Shown piece by piece: positions 37,483-48,601 of a DNA stretch of 64,000 bases; position 1 is the first letter of the stretch, and every line of letters begins with the position of its first letter. The DNA comes from Lingula anatina. Taxonomy: Eukaryota > Brachiopoda > Lingulata > Lingulida > Lingulidae. Location of the stretch: NCBI RefSeq assembly GCF_001039355.2, contig NW_019774625.1, positions 1,110,009 to 1,174,008 of the forward strand. Direction: 5' to 3'. The translations under genes and the position numbers were made by a program. The notes under the pieces are model-generated. The model was not told the DNA's origin. It searched no databases and was given only the letters and a program-made list of their open reading frames with translations.

Positions 37483-39267
37483 TATCATCGGTTTATGCCA
37501 TCAGCATATACAGTACCTCTTTATTTGAAAGTTTTTATTACCTTTAGTTAGCCCTGAGGTTTTCTATTGCACGCGTTTGTCAAAATAAGTCATCTAATCG
37601 AATCTGTGGTACATTGTTTCTTCAACTGTTTATACTGCATTCTTTAAACCTGAAATTATTTATTCATATGTCCGTTCTCAAGCTTAAACATGTGCTTTAC
37701 GCCTCTTAATTACACATGTTGTTAATGAAAAGAAACACTTTATGACATTGGAAAGGGACCTTCATTTTTGTTTTCATAAACATTCAGAAAAGTGTAAATT
37801 TAGTGTCGACAAGAATCTTCATCTTGGGGTCTAGATATAATATAAGGATTCCAAATTTAAAGCGTGGCGGTAGAATGTAAAATATTCCAAACAACATTTT
37901 TATTGTCCAGGAATTTCGTCTGTAAAACAAAGAATTCACGTTATAAAAATAACCATCTGCTCACATGTAAAAGCGGGCTATGGTCATAAGCAGTCCATTT
38001 TAACAAATCGTCCTCCTTTTAAATTTTTTTCAGTTTTCCTCAGTAAATCCCCACATTTCTAATGCCTGATCTAACAACATCAATGAGCTTTTGAAGTGCA
38101 ATTTCTCGTTCGGAAATACCCGTCAGTGCATGCAACGGCATTGCATGGTTTCTAGTTCTTGCAAATGTAATGACCAGCTTCACAGGGTTCTTGTTCACAT
38201 TCAATTGTAGATGCTGTAGTGAGATTTGATGATAAGGAATATTTAGTCGGTATTGTGGTTTCTTGTTGGGAAATCAAATCATTAAAGATGAAAGGAGCTT
38301 GGCTCACAATTCCACTTTAAAGGGCAAAACGCACAAATGCAAAATGCACGAATGCCAAAATTCCTTTTTTGCACAAAACGGTGTTTTTCTGCTATCGTTT
38401 CGACTCGGTAGGAAATTATATTGATACTGATATAATAGTTTAAGCGACTATAACCATAGCCTATATGATAGGTCCAGAAAATATCGAACAACTAGGTTTC
38501 AACATACGCCCTTGCGATATTCGTTTATGTTCTCACCCTCCTCTGGTTATGGATTCCATCCCCACCGCTCACTTTCTCCAGTCTCATGGTCACCAAGTGG
38601 CCGTCCCGCTCTGAACCAAGTCGCGCAAGATGCAGGTTTGGTGGTTTACGTTTTTGACGTTGACCGTAGGAATCAAATATCCAATTTAATTAAAAGAATT
38701 ATAAAGAGACTGCCAGCGGAATAATCATTTTTTTTAAAACATGAGGTGCCTCTCTGCATAAATGTGCCCAGCATTAATAACATGGTAACCTAGTAAAGTA
38801 GGGACCAACATGTCGTGTGTATTTGTAATACAGTCTTGGCCAACCCAGATATGATCTTATTCTCATAGGCTTCAATTTTGCTGAACAACAGAAGATAGTA
38901 ACGAGATCCTGATTACCAACCTTCCTGTCTCTACCGGGCGTTTTTCAGTAATACAAAGCCTAAATAATTGCGTTTACTGAAGGTTGGATACACATTGATC
39001 GCGTCTAACTCAATAAAACGCCACCCAGTCACCCTCTCCAAAGAAGAAGATTGAAAGAATTTCCAACGCACCAACATAAGAAATGGAGTTTTCGACTAAA
39101 ATGTAGGTTTTGCATAAATTTGATCTGTTTCATCTCCTGGGTTTGCCAGATGACAAGCAGTTAAGGAAGAATTCAATGGGCTATCTTCTGTTTCCCATTT
39201 AGATCTAACTGAGGTCTGGAGTCGCTGGGATCCCACCGTAAGTTTGACATTCATTAGCTTGAGACAC
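37483..39267. other. Intergenic stretch, no gene seen
   Basis: Near 38325-38360 short phrases (GCACAAATGC, GCACGAATGC) recur. No gene is supported. Confidence 0.45.
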
Positions 39268-39340
39268 CGATCAGGGTGGATTTCTAACCCATAATAGTGG
39301 ACAGCACGACCGACCATCTAAACCTTTAGGTCACCTATGG
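39268..39340 (-). repeat. tRNA-like SINE head (decayed)
   Basis: On the minus strand an A-box-like TGACCTAAAGGTTTAGA starts at 39333. A B-box-like GGTTAGAAATCC starts at 39289. The 44-base spacing is that of a tRNA gene. A T-stem (TGGG with TCCA, including a G-U pair) can form around the TTAGAAA loop. The acceptor stem does not pair, so this is not a functional tRNA. It fits the 5' head of an old tRNA-derived SINE, whose body would extend towards lower coordinates (to about 39100). Confidence 0.45.
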
Positions 39341-40110
39341 TGCGGTATGTTAGGAAATTAATTATACAAAAGGTCAATGAAGCTGATGCGGTCTTGATAT
39401 GGCGAACGCCGATTTATCGATCGACTGGTCAGTGCAATATCGATTGCACAAGACACCTTGAAGTGGCATCAATACCATAGTACTATTAATTAAACTGGAC
39501 GCAGAGCGAATTGTTCATTTAATATATTTTCATTTGAACAATTACCAAGTCTCCCCCCATGGTCGTGTTATATAAAGTCAGCTTTGCACAACAGCTTTTC
39601 TTTTCACGTAATCGTCTATTAACCACTGTTGGACGTTGGGATCAACAAGTCATTATTCATTCCAGAGAATGTAAATGTATATCTCATTGCAACTCAAACT
39701 TAGAAAGCCAGAATCCCATCAATTTTATGAAACGCGTTTGGCTATCAAATCAAAGGCATGAAGACGCAGCATTACCACAGGTCCTTTTTTCCCCTCATGA
39801 GTAAGAAAGTTATGCAAGTAAAGTGCTCTCATATGTCAAACCATGAAACCCTACAGAAAAAGATGTTAAAATCAATCGAATCATTTATATATAGCACCGA
39901 TGTCGATTTATGGGTATTTCAATGCACATAATTTGCCTTGGGAGCCTAGAGAAATGTCTGTTAAATTGTTTTCCTCTTTCAAATCTACATGTACCCTACA
40001 TGCAAACTGGGCTTATGTCGGCAGTTGGCCCGTTGAAGGCTTTCTCTGAAAGTTCCGAAAAACGAGCAAGAACTTTCAGATATACAATGCATTCAGATCC
40101 GGTGTGGTTC
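39341..40110. other. Intergenic stretch, no gene seen
   Basis: No supported feature. Confidence 0.45.
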
Positions 40111-40225
40111 TGGGAAAAGGTCCCCTCTCAGTAAAATTTTATCTAGGTACATGAAGGTTTCATGGTAAAAGGTCCACTTTTTCAGAAAAAGAGCTTCCCT
40201 CTTGAAATTGCTGGCCACGGGCCTG
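40111..40225. mobile_element. 5'-truncated relative of the 3896 MITE
   Basis: This piece aligns with the inner and right part of 3896-4063. Shared phrases are GGGAAAAGGTCC, AGGTACATGAA, TTTCATGGTAAAAGGTCCA, and the end CTGGC(C/T)ACGGGCCTG at 40211-40225. The left inverted repeat is missing, so the copy is broken. Substitutions and a lost C-run show it is older than the 3896 copy. Confidence 0.8.
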
Positions 40226-40510
40226 GTATTATTCTGCTGTGTTGGCCAACTGTATCTTCAATGGATCAGTAGCGTACAGGAGTTTCAATGTGTAGAATAT
40301 TTGATTTGAAATAAGCAGTTCCTCTATACGTTAACACATAGGTTCTACAGTATTTTAAAACGTATAGCGCCGCCATAGCCGGAGTAATGAAGCATCATTA
40401 CAAACATGCACAGTCGGATCAAAGATCAGTTTCAGGTGGCCCAGTCATGCTTTGCTATCCAGCTTTGTGTAGGATCTTAGTATGTTATCTTCAATGAAAA
40501 CCAAACGGCA

Positions 40511-40511
40511 G

Positions 40512-40578
<67 letters not shown>
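40511..40578. repeat. (TA)n(GA)n compound microsatellite
   Basis: About 18 TA units run directly into about 15 GA units, the same TA-then-GA order as at 9304. Confidence 0.95.
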
Positions 40579-40580
<2 letters not shown>

Positions 40581-43228
40581 AGGTTGGGAGTTGTTGTCTT
40601 TTGTTAAAACAAACATAACCTATGGTAAAAAAGCTAGCCCTAATGAGAATTGTATTACATTTTTACGTAACAGGCATTTTTTAAAATTATTTTAACGGTG
40701 TATTCTATTTATCATTTGTTAAATATATAGTTTAAAACAAGGTGACTCAGAAAAAATACTGTATTTTTATTACGAAAGTCTTTATGGGCTATTTATTCGG
40801 TTTAGCAATGCGTTCATTTCAAATTACAGTGCACTTTAGTGTTTAATGTATACAGCATTCTGTATCTGTCATTGTTGGCAAAGATATACATGTCACACTT
40901 ATACATCTTCATACTGCTTGCTTAATGGCGTTAAAATGGAAATTAATACATCACCCTACATAATAAATTTTCAGCCGAGGCTCACTTCAACTCTTCCTGT
41001 ATGCATCTTTATGACTCTTCAAATGGAGCTATTAATAAATGATGCTTATAATGCTTACTCATAAATCATCTAGATTTTTATCATACTTAGCTTTCATGGA
41101 CAATGTTAGAGGGAACAAGCCTCAAATGACAGATTGCCCTTGCCAGGACAATGTCAGGAAATGTATATTCCAAGTTTACTACGGTAGACTTGCGGTACTG
41201 ATATTTTTAAACTTTAGGCAACGCAACGTTAGTGCATCTATAACACAACATGAGATATGCAGTATGTGTAAGAACGTTTCTTTTAACACGGGGGTGATAT
41301 TTATTAGAATACTGTGGTGTTTGTCATATTCGAAATGTGTTTTGATTATCCACACCTTAATGCATAAAACAGGTGTGCTGAAACAGATATGCTCTAATAT
41401 TGGCCATACATTGTCTTGAAGACAAACAAGGACAAGTAGGTTGTCGATAATTGCATTCATGACATAACGTATCCAAGCTTGTTTAAGTTGCAGTTGACCC
41501 ATCATCTATAATCGCTCAAGTGCTTGCATGATCTTCTCCAGCGAAAATTTTACATGGCATGCGAAATACACATCGGTCTTACTTAAACTAACTGCAAGGA
41601 TACATGGCGTAAGTGCCGCTGAGTGTTCTGCTGTGTAGAAGGCACTCTGTAGATAGCATTAGCTCGAGTAATAAAATTGACGTAGCATTAACTAGTGTGT
41701 TAAACTTTATTCGCACATACGTGTATCGTGACTGATGACAGCTGGTTTAAGTAATGAGCAATTACTGATAGGTTTTTCGGGAGAAGGCTGGAAAAATTAA
41801 AGACGCATAGTTGACTTGCATTACGTTCCAATAGGACACGTGCGAAAAGTAATGACGCTGGCCTTAGCAATAAGAATAATAGCCATTGGTGACTTCACAA
41901 ATTAGCTGAAGATATATCTTATTGATTGGGCAAATTTTCGTCATGTCTTGGTCGACGGTAAGAACAAACCATTTCCATTAGATGTTATTTATAACCAAAT
42001 GTGTGACGCGTGCTACACGGAAAACAAATGGTGATGATTCTATTCGCTACCTTCACGTAAATTTCATTGAAGGCCGTAGAACTCAACTTCATGCGAGTAA
42101 TGCTTCATTTCCTGGATCCAGACGGAGCACTGCATGCGACGGTCATTTAAGTCCGGTTAACACGGCCGGCAAGGCTTTCCTAACATCACGAGAGAGAAAG
42201 AGCGTCCACAGTGGCACCAAAGCTGTCTAAGCGATTACTTTAGCGTCTCCCATAGAACGAGGACAGATTGAATTTGGTAGTGCATGGTGTCTTTTGCGAT
42301 TCGTTTTATTGATTTATTGTGCAAAGGGCACATGGGGACTTTTGTATTAAGAAGTGCTTTCACAAAGTGCTGTTTGTTAACAGGAAAGAGTGTTTGTTGC
42401 GAGGAGTAGCCGGAACGACAACAACAGTTACGATTAATTTCATCTACATGGGGAACTCCAGTGTCATTGTAAGTAGAGATGTTTGGGAAAAGACAAAACA
42501 GATTGCACAATCTCATATTTCAAATGTAGGAAGACTGAAACATATATTTGAACGTTAAGGTATACTTCTTAGAGAATGACTTGTGAATAGAAATATTACC
42601 GGCTCAGACCATTTGCATTTTGTGGCAGTTTCACCTCGTAGAATTAATAATAAGAATTTGCACAAAGATTTCTGGAATGGTAATATAAAATGCAAAAGAT
42701 ATGAGAGAGGTGAAATAAGAGAAGATAGACAATTATATGAGAGAACAACATCAGTAAAAGATTGTAAACAATTCAGTAGCGCACTCTAGAAATAACGTCT
42801 TATGTGCAAAAATGTGTCTGGAGGCCAGGTCCTGGTGTCTCTCGAAATCCGTTGAAAACATCACTTAATCGCACTAAAATCGCTTTCATTTGCAGATTTA
42901 AGACTTTAGTAAAAATTGACGACGGATAAAGTATTGGTTGCAGAGAAGTATGCATGGGAACATTTGCAATTTAAAGATCAAAGAGCGCAAAACCACATCA
43001 AAATATGAAAAAAAAAAATCCCAGAGATAGATATGGAAAAATGTGGAAAAATAAAAAAATAATGTCATTGAATAATTACAATACAATATAAAAAGAGGGT
43101 ACCAAAAACCAGATTATAAGCGTATGCAAGTGCAGAGAATGTGAAGAGACAAGAAAAACAACACACATGAAAAAGTGAAATGGATGTTGATGTGAATACT
43201 TGTATTACATGTATTGCTTCATAGGATG
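40579..43228. other. Intergenic stretch, no gene seen
   Basis: Open frames on both strands at 41039-41505 and a GC-richer patch at 41990-42235 have no recognisable product. Confidence 0.4.
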
Positions 43229-43230
43229 TG

Positions 43231-43299
<69 letters not shown>
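43229..43299. repeat. (TG)n(GA)n compound microsatellite
   Basis: About 17 TG units are followed at once by about 16 GA units and an A run. Translations across it give only low-complexity peptides. Confidence 0.95.
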
Positions 43300-43300
<1 letters not shown>

Positions 43301-43814
43301 AAAAGAGATTCACATGTAAGTTTCATGGTAATTACCAATTACATGGCATGTCTGTTTATTGCTGAAAGCTTTACTCAAAGAAATGAGCGCGACTTAGGTT
43401 TTGGTCAGATTAACTTTATTTGCAGGGTAGCACCTCCCAGAAGAATCGGTTGTTTTTAGATAACTCCTTAAATTCTTGTTCTAGTGCAAAGATATTTATG
43501 TAGTCATTCACAGCAGGGCCATCCTGCAGCAAAGATCTAAACCCTGAACAGTTTCGTTTTACCGTAAGTGATTAATACAACAAGTGCTTGATGTCATCTT
43601 GTTGAGACTAAAGCATTTTCATTTAAAATGATTGTGGCTTATAAAAATCTATATATCACTGGTTTTAGAATGTACTGTTAAAAGATACATGCACAAAATC
43701 GACTTTTTTATAAGTGGAAATAAGCGTTCATAGGTTAGTCACACGGCACCATCATTTTAGAAAGGTAGTTGGTTGGACACAATGCACAACTGCCTTATAA
43801 TGTGAATATTTGCC

Positions 43815-43836
43815 AAAAAAAAAAAAAAAAAAAAAC
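43815..43836. repeat. A-homopolymer
   Basis: A run of about 22 A residues. Confidence 0.9.
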
Positions 43837-45020
43837 AATTCACAAACTTAGCCTTACTTGTTTTACGTCAGACGGGAAATGAAACCCTCACGATGGGATC
43901 AAAATCTGTCCGCCCTGACTACATGGGAATATTTAATGTAAGTGATTTATTCTAAGGAAAGTATCTTCATATCAATCACAGCACTAATGTACATCAAGCG
44001 TCCCATGGGTTGAAGGCGAGGTGGGACCTACCTCCGAGCTGAAATGGATTAGTATGGCGTTTGGCTGACTAACAGCCCCATTTGCAGGAGCTCAAAATGT
44101 CACAGGATGCCGAGCCCAATGGGGCATGAGCTTGGATAACGAAATCGTGCTTTTCGAGATGCAAGCACACTTTTTTGTTCACTGCACCAAATTCGATATT
44201 TCCGCTTCTTTCACCCCTTAATGGGACACTTTGGCTTCATTGAAGCGTGATGCAGTGCCATCGAATTTTGAACATTAGCACGCGCTCAACCGCGAAAAAG
44301 TGACAACAGCATTACTGAGCTTTCGCCAAAACCCCTCAATTTCTGTCGAGTTAATTCATTTTGATTTAGAAACTTCTACAGTTTGCGGACCCTACATGAT
44401 TTGATTACATGCCTATGATAACGGTAAATGTTTTTGAATGACGGGGTGGAGTGGTAGGAAATACGTGTCTGCTTTTGGAGACGATTGAGTGAAAATGGAA
44501 ACCATACGAAAAAGCCCATAAATAGACTGCTGGAACTGCATCACGTCATTAGCGCGAGAATCCGCGTGAGGTGGGGTTACCTTTTCAGTGATTAGGGTAA
44601 AATGTCGTTTTAGCAAACATGAAAGACATGGTGAAATCGTAATGGTTTGAAAAAGACTGCATTTCTGCAGAACTTCAGAAAAACTAACCAGAAAAATACG
44701 ATATCATAAATTCTGTCCGTTTTCATTCGTTGTCGCACTCGTTAGCCTGCCATTATTTTTTACCACACTCACCCACAAATCCCGCAAGAATCGGTAAGTC
44801 GCGAGACTTTCGGCTTTCTCTGGTGATTTCCATTTAGTTGTAATTCAGAATGATAGGAACAAATTGTTGTCGCATTTGAATGACGCTAAAGCAGACGATT
44901 ATCAATTATTTCCTACACAAGCAAGGATATTGGCTATTTATATCTCATTAGTGATAGAGGTCTTTTCCAAACAAGGTATCCTACCCTATTTAAAAAGTTT
45001 TTCTACGGATGTTTCAGTCT
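43837..45020. other. Intergenic stretch, no gene seen
   Basis: No supported feature. Confidence 0.45.
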
Positions 45021-45316
45021 GGTTTCAGGGCCGTAGCCTGAGCAAAATGCCAGGGGGGGGGCAGTAAGCGGATACGAGGGGGCGAAGTAAGCGGATACGG
45101 GGGGTGGGAGGGGTTGCCCCCCTCCCACGGGGTGGAAAAATTTAAAAACTGTATGTATAATACTGCATTCTGGTGCATTTTAACTGTTATTTATTGCTCA
45201 ATCAGAAGTCAGAAATTGTGGGTTCATTTTGCATTTGTGATTATTTCTTTTGCACCTAAAATCCCAGGGGGGGCAGCTGCCCCCCCTGCCCCCCTGGAGG
45301 CTACGGCCCTGGGTTT
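45021..45316. mobile_element. 286-bp MITE with CAGGGCCGTAGCCT ends and 5-bp TSD
   Basis: The element is 45026-45311. Perfect 14-bp inverted ends (45026-45039 and 45298-45311) are flanked by GGTTT on both sides (45021-45025 and 45312-45316). Inside lie G-runs, a two-fold repeat of AAGCGGATACG (about 45066 and 45092), and self-complementary G/C-rich pieces near both ends that would form hairpins. There is no transposase frame. The end sequence and 5-bp duplication match the 3896 element, so one transposase type probably moved both. Confidence 0.88.
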
Positions 45317-48300
45317 CAAACAATAAGATAGGAACATGAAACCACACATTTTGTATTCTTGCAACAAAATGTAATCATGTACTTCTGAGGAGAAAAAATG
45401 TTAGTGGGAATCGATCTAACTTGACTTTGGTATTTTATCAGAATTGAAGCTACTGCATAACGACCAAAGAATCCAACCTGATTTAGATCACGGGGGAATT
45501 TAGTCCGTTTGCAATGGTAAATGATCTAATAGCCTTGAATTTAGAAGACTTCTGTGATCTACTAATATAGATTTCACTTTTAAATACTTTAGATTAGACG
45601 TCCTTTGAAAACCTGGTTATATCAGGTAATGTTTGAAATCGACCAAGGGAAATACTTGAATAACTGAGTTCCAGTTCAAGTTGACTGAAAAAAGAACTTG
45701 CTGCACATGGTGATATATGTATTTGTCTTGTATGTATATCAGAGCCAATTTTTATTCTTTGTACCACAAGTACACGTTACTACATACTTTCAGTATCATA
45801 TCAATTTAATCTCAGCATATTCCACTTATATGCCTTGTAATCCAACCCAAGATTGCAGTCCTTGTAATCCAACCCAACATAAAGTAATCAAATCCAAGTT
45901 AAATCTCTTTTAATCAGTAATACTAGTGCGTCAGTTATATAGATCTTCCAATTTTAGATTCTATCTCATGACATCTAAATGACGTTACTTCGTATAATAT
46001 TTAGTGGCTGTTAACCGTTAACTTCAATTGGCATAAAATGGTAGGAGGGTTCAGACATTTTATTCAATAGAGGCACCAAAGCAGAACGTTACTCTTCAGG
46101 TGTGCCGTTCATTGTGTATGGAGTCTGAGGCACGAAGGAGCAGTTAGGAAGTACACTGTGCCCCACTGAATTCTGAAATAAAATCACAGTGTGTCTACTT
46201 CCAATAAAATATGAGAAACTGCAAATGAACTGTAATGTAATAAAATGGCACAATGTCAACGACAGGGTATTTGTTTTCTAGCTTTTCAAATGCACGACCA
46301 CTGCTTCATTTTGCGGTCAAATTTGGTTTCATGCTGTTGTGTTAACCATGTTCTTGATTGAAAATTGAATGGAAAATCTCCATGGATATACAGCCAGCCT
46401 GCGGCAGCATAAAATTATGAATATGGATTTAAAGCCCGCCATTTGACATTAGTGATACAAAGGCCCCGATGTGAATTACCTGAATGTAAGAATGCTAGGT
46501 ATACTTGATGACAAGTGAGTCTAAACAATTGACATGTGCATGTACAATGATGGACTTTGTTGTCGTAGTCTAAGAATTTGCTTCTAAACAGTCTCCGATT
46601 GTTTTGTTATTAATAGCCTCATCATACCTTCTCTGTTGAGGTATTAAACTTTTGTCATTATCCAGAAAGGCATATATACGTAACATAATAGGAATGACAG
46701 TAGAGACATATTGTTTTCCGACACCAAGTGATCAGCTGCCGTATATTCTTCATACGAAAAAGTTAATCTGTTAGACCCCAGCAGATCAATCAGTGTGCAG
46801 CCTGTTTTTGCTGTGCCACGGCACACTTATTATTTCCCTTCAATGCATACAAATGATATCAGAGTGAGCGCGACCTATGCCACTGATGTGCCTTTTGATT
46901 GTCTCTACTCCATGCTGCGGGCTAACCTGCTGTGACACTTAGGCAGACTGGTCAATCAGTCCGGCGGATTTATTATTGGCTGTTTCCCGTCTCGCCGTCA
47001 ACTGCTTTTAGACAATGTAGTTAGATAGGCGGTTTTCGAAAGCACAATGGACAAGTGCTCCTCCACTTAGCTTTCTGTAATATCATTTTTGATTCTACCC
47101 GTTTGAAGCTCCCCCTCCCATACACACCTTGTTACCCTCAATTCTGACTAAAATCCTGAATTCGTCATTTCTAGGAACCCGGGTGCCGTAATTTGTTGTC
47201 TTCCCGTCATGTTATGAATTACCATGTGTGACAGGAATGGTAGGCCTCTAGGAACCGCATTCTGTTCCCCATTACTTTGAACAGGTGACACTTGCCCCAT
47301 ATACTAACCCCAGAACCCCGACTGACTCTATCCTGTGCTAACCATAATATGGCACCCGGGACATCCATTCCTGTCACACCGGTTCTGACCCTTTCATGAA
47401 ACACGCGTAACATATAAACCTTTTATTTTCTCTACTTTGGATATTTCCTTGTAACTTCCATCGCTTCGCCGCCTTTGTGAATGAATTTGATGGATTCCCT
47501 GATTGACTAATTGATCAAGCTTTTTAATCATGTCCATCCATTACAGCCATAAAATGAATCTTACACTTGTAATTTCTTCTTATTTGGGGGATGAGAGTAT
47601 CCAATCGATGCCGTATGTTTCTATTGGAAGTAAAATAATGGACAATATATTTCTTTAAGGGAGATGGTTATGGCTTAAATATGTTAATTCAGCATACAGT
47701 CGAACCATGCATGCTCTCGCAGGGGCAGTGGTAAAAAGACCATGGTCATTATGTAGGCTAGCGGAACTGGGCAATGTCCTTAGGCTCTGAAACTATTTTC
47801 TCTTTCTTGGTGAAATGCATCTGCACCGGGGAGCAGCAGCGGTAATAACTTCCTTGTCACGGGTGGTGCCTGCCAGTTTGTAAGACTTCAAAGCCACAAT
47901 GCTAAGACTCATTGGAACACCATGCCAAGGAAATCTGAGTTCCACTAATACATTCATCGCGAATTTTGTTTGACTTAAAATAATCAGGTTTTTCAAGTAC
48001 CGCTGCCAACTGAACCTAATTACTGCAAGATAATTGATGTTTGGCCAGTACATAAAATCATTTTATCCTCGGAGAAATGCTGACCAGTTGGAATGATAGG
48101 AAAATAATCCGCACATTAAACATTTTTGTTAAATTACATTCAAGATCCCCTCTGGCGTTAACTGAGCTACAAACCCCTTCAGTTAGTCAGCAGGCGATTA
48201 GCAGTATTTTTAAAACACGAAAATACGATTTCGTCCTGCTCCGCCCCTAAGCTTTCACTAAGTAAGTAAATACGATTAATTATTCCCAGAATAATAATTA

Positions 48301-48554
48301 ATAGTTACTTCAGATTATAGGATCCAACGTGTCACTCGTCTGATCAAATCCGTTTAATTTCGCGTTTTAATTTTATTTACTGTCGCCTTCATAACCTTGA
48401 CTGACTTCCATATGAATTTCATAGTAATCAACATTGTCAGACTATTTTTTCAGAGAACCAATTAATTTGCTTTTAGTCCAGATGTAGGGCCGTATATGAT
48501 TATGCACTGGGCTGAAGGGTAACTCAGTGCAAACGCCTACTCAACACACCTCAA
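45317..48554. other. Intergenic stretch with small repeats, no gene seen
   Basis: The phrase CCTTGTAATCCAACCCAA is duplicated at about 45834-45875. A 15-base inverted repeat (GTGTGACAGGAATGG at 47226-47240 against 47365-47379) encloses about 124 bases. A further inverted pair CCCGGGTGCC (47178-47187, 47351-47360) overlaps it without nesting. No gene is supported. Confidence 0.45.

Positions 48555-48600
<46 letters not shown>
48555..48600. repeat. (TG)n microsatellite
   Basis: About 22 TG units with one TTTG interruption near the start. Confidence 0.95.

Positions 48601-48601
<1 letters not shown>

Noticed and set aside
41039-41505. Overlapping 126- and 108-codon frames on opposite strands
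   Set aside because: No family motifs, and neither is supported by splice sites.
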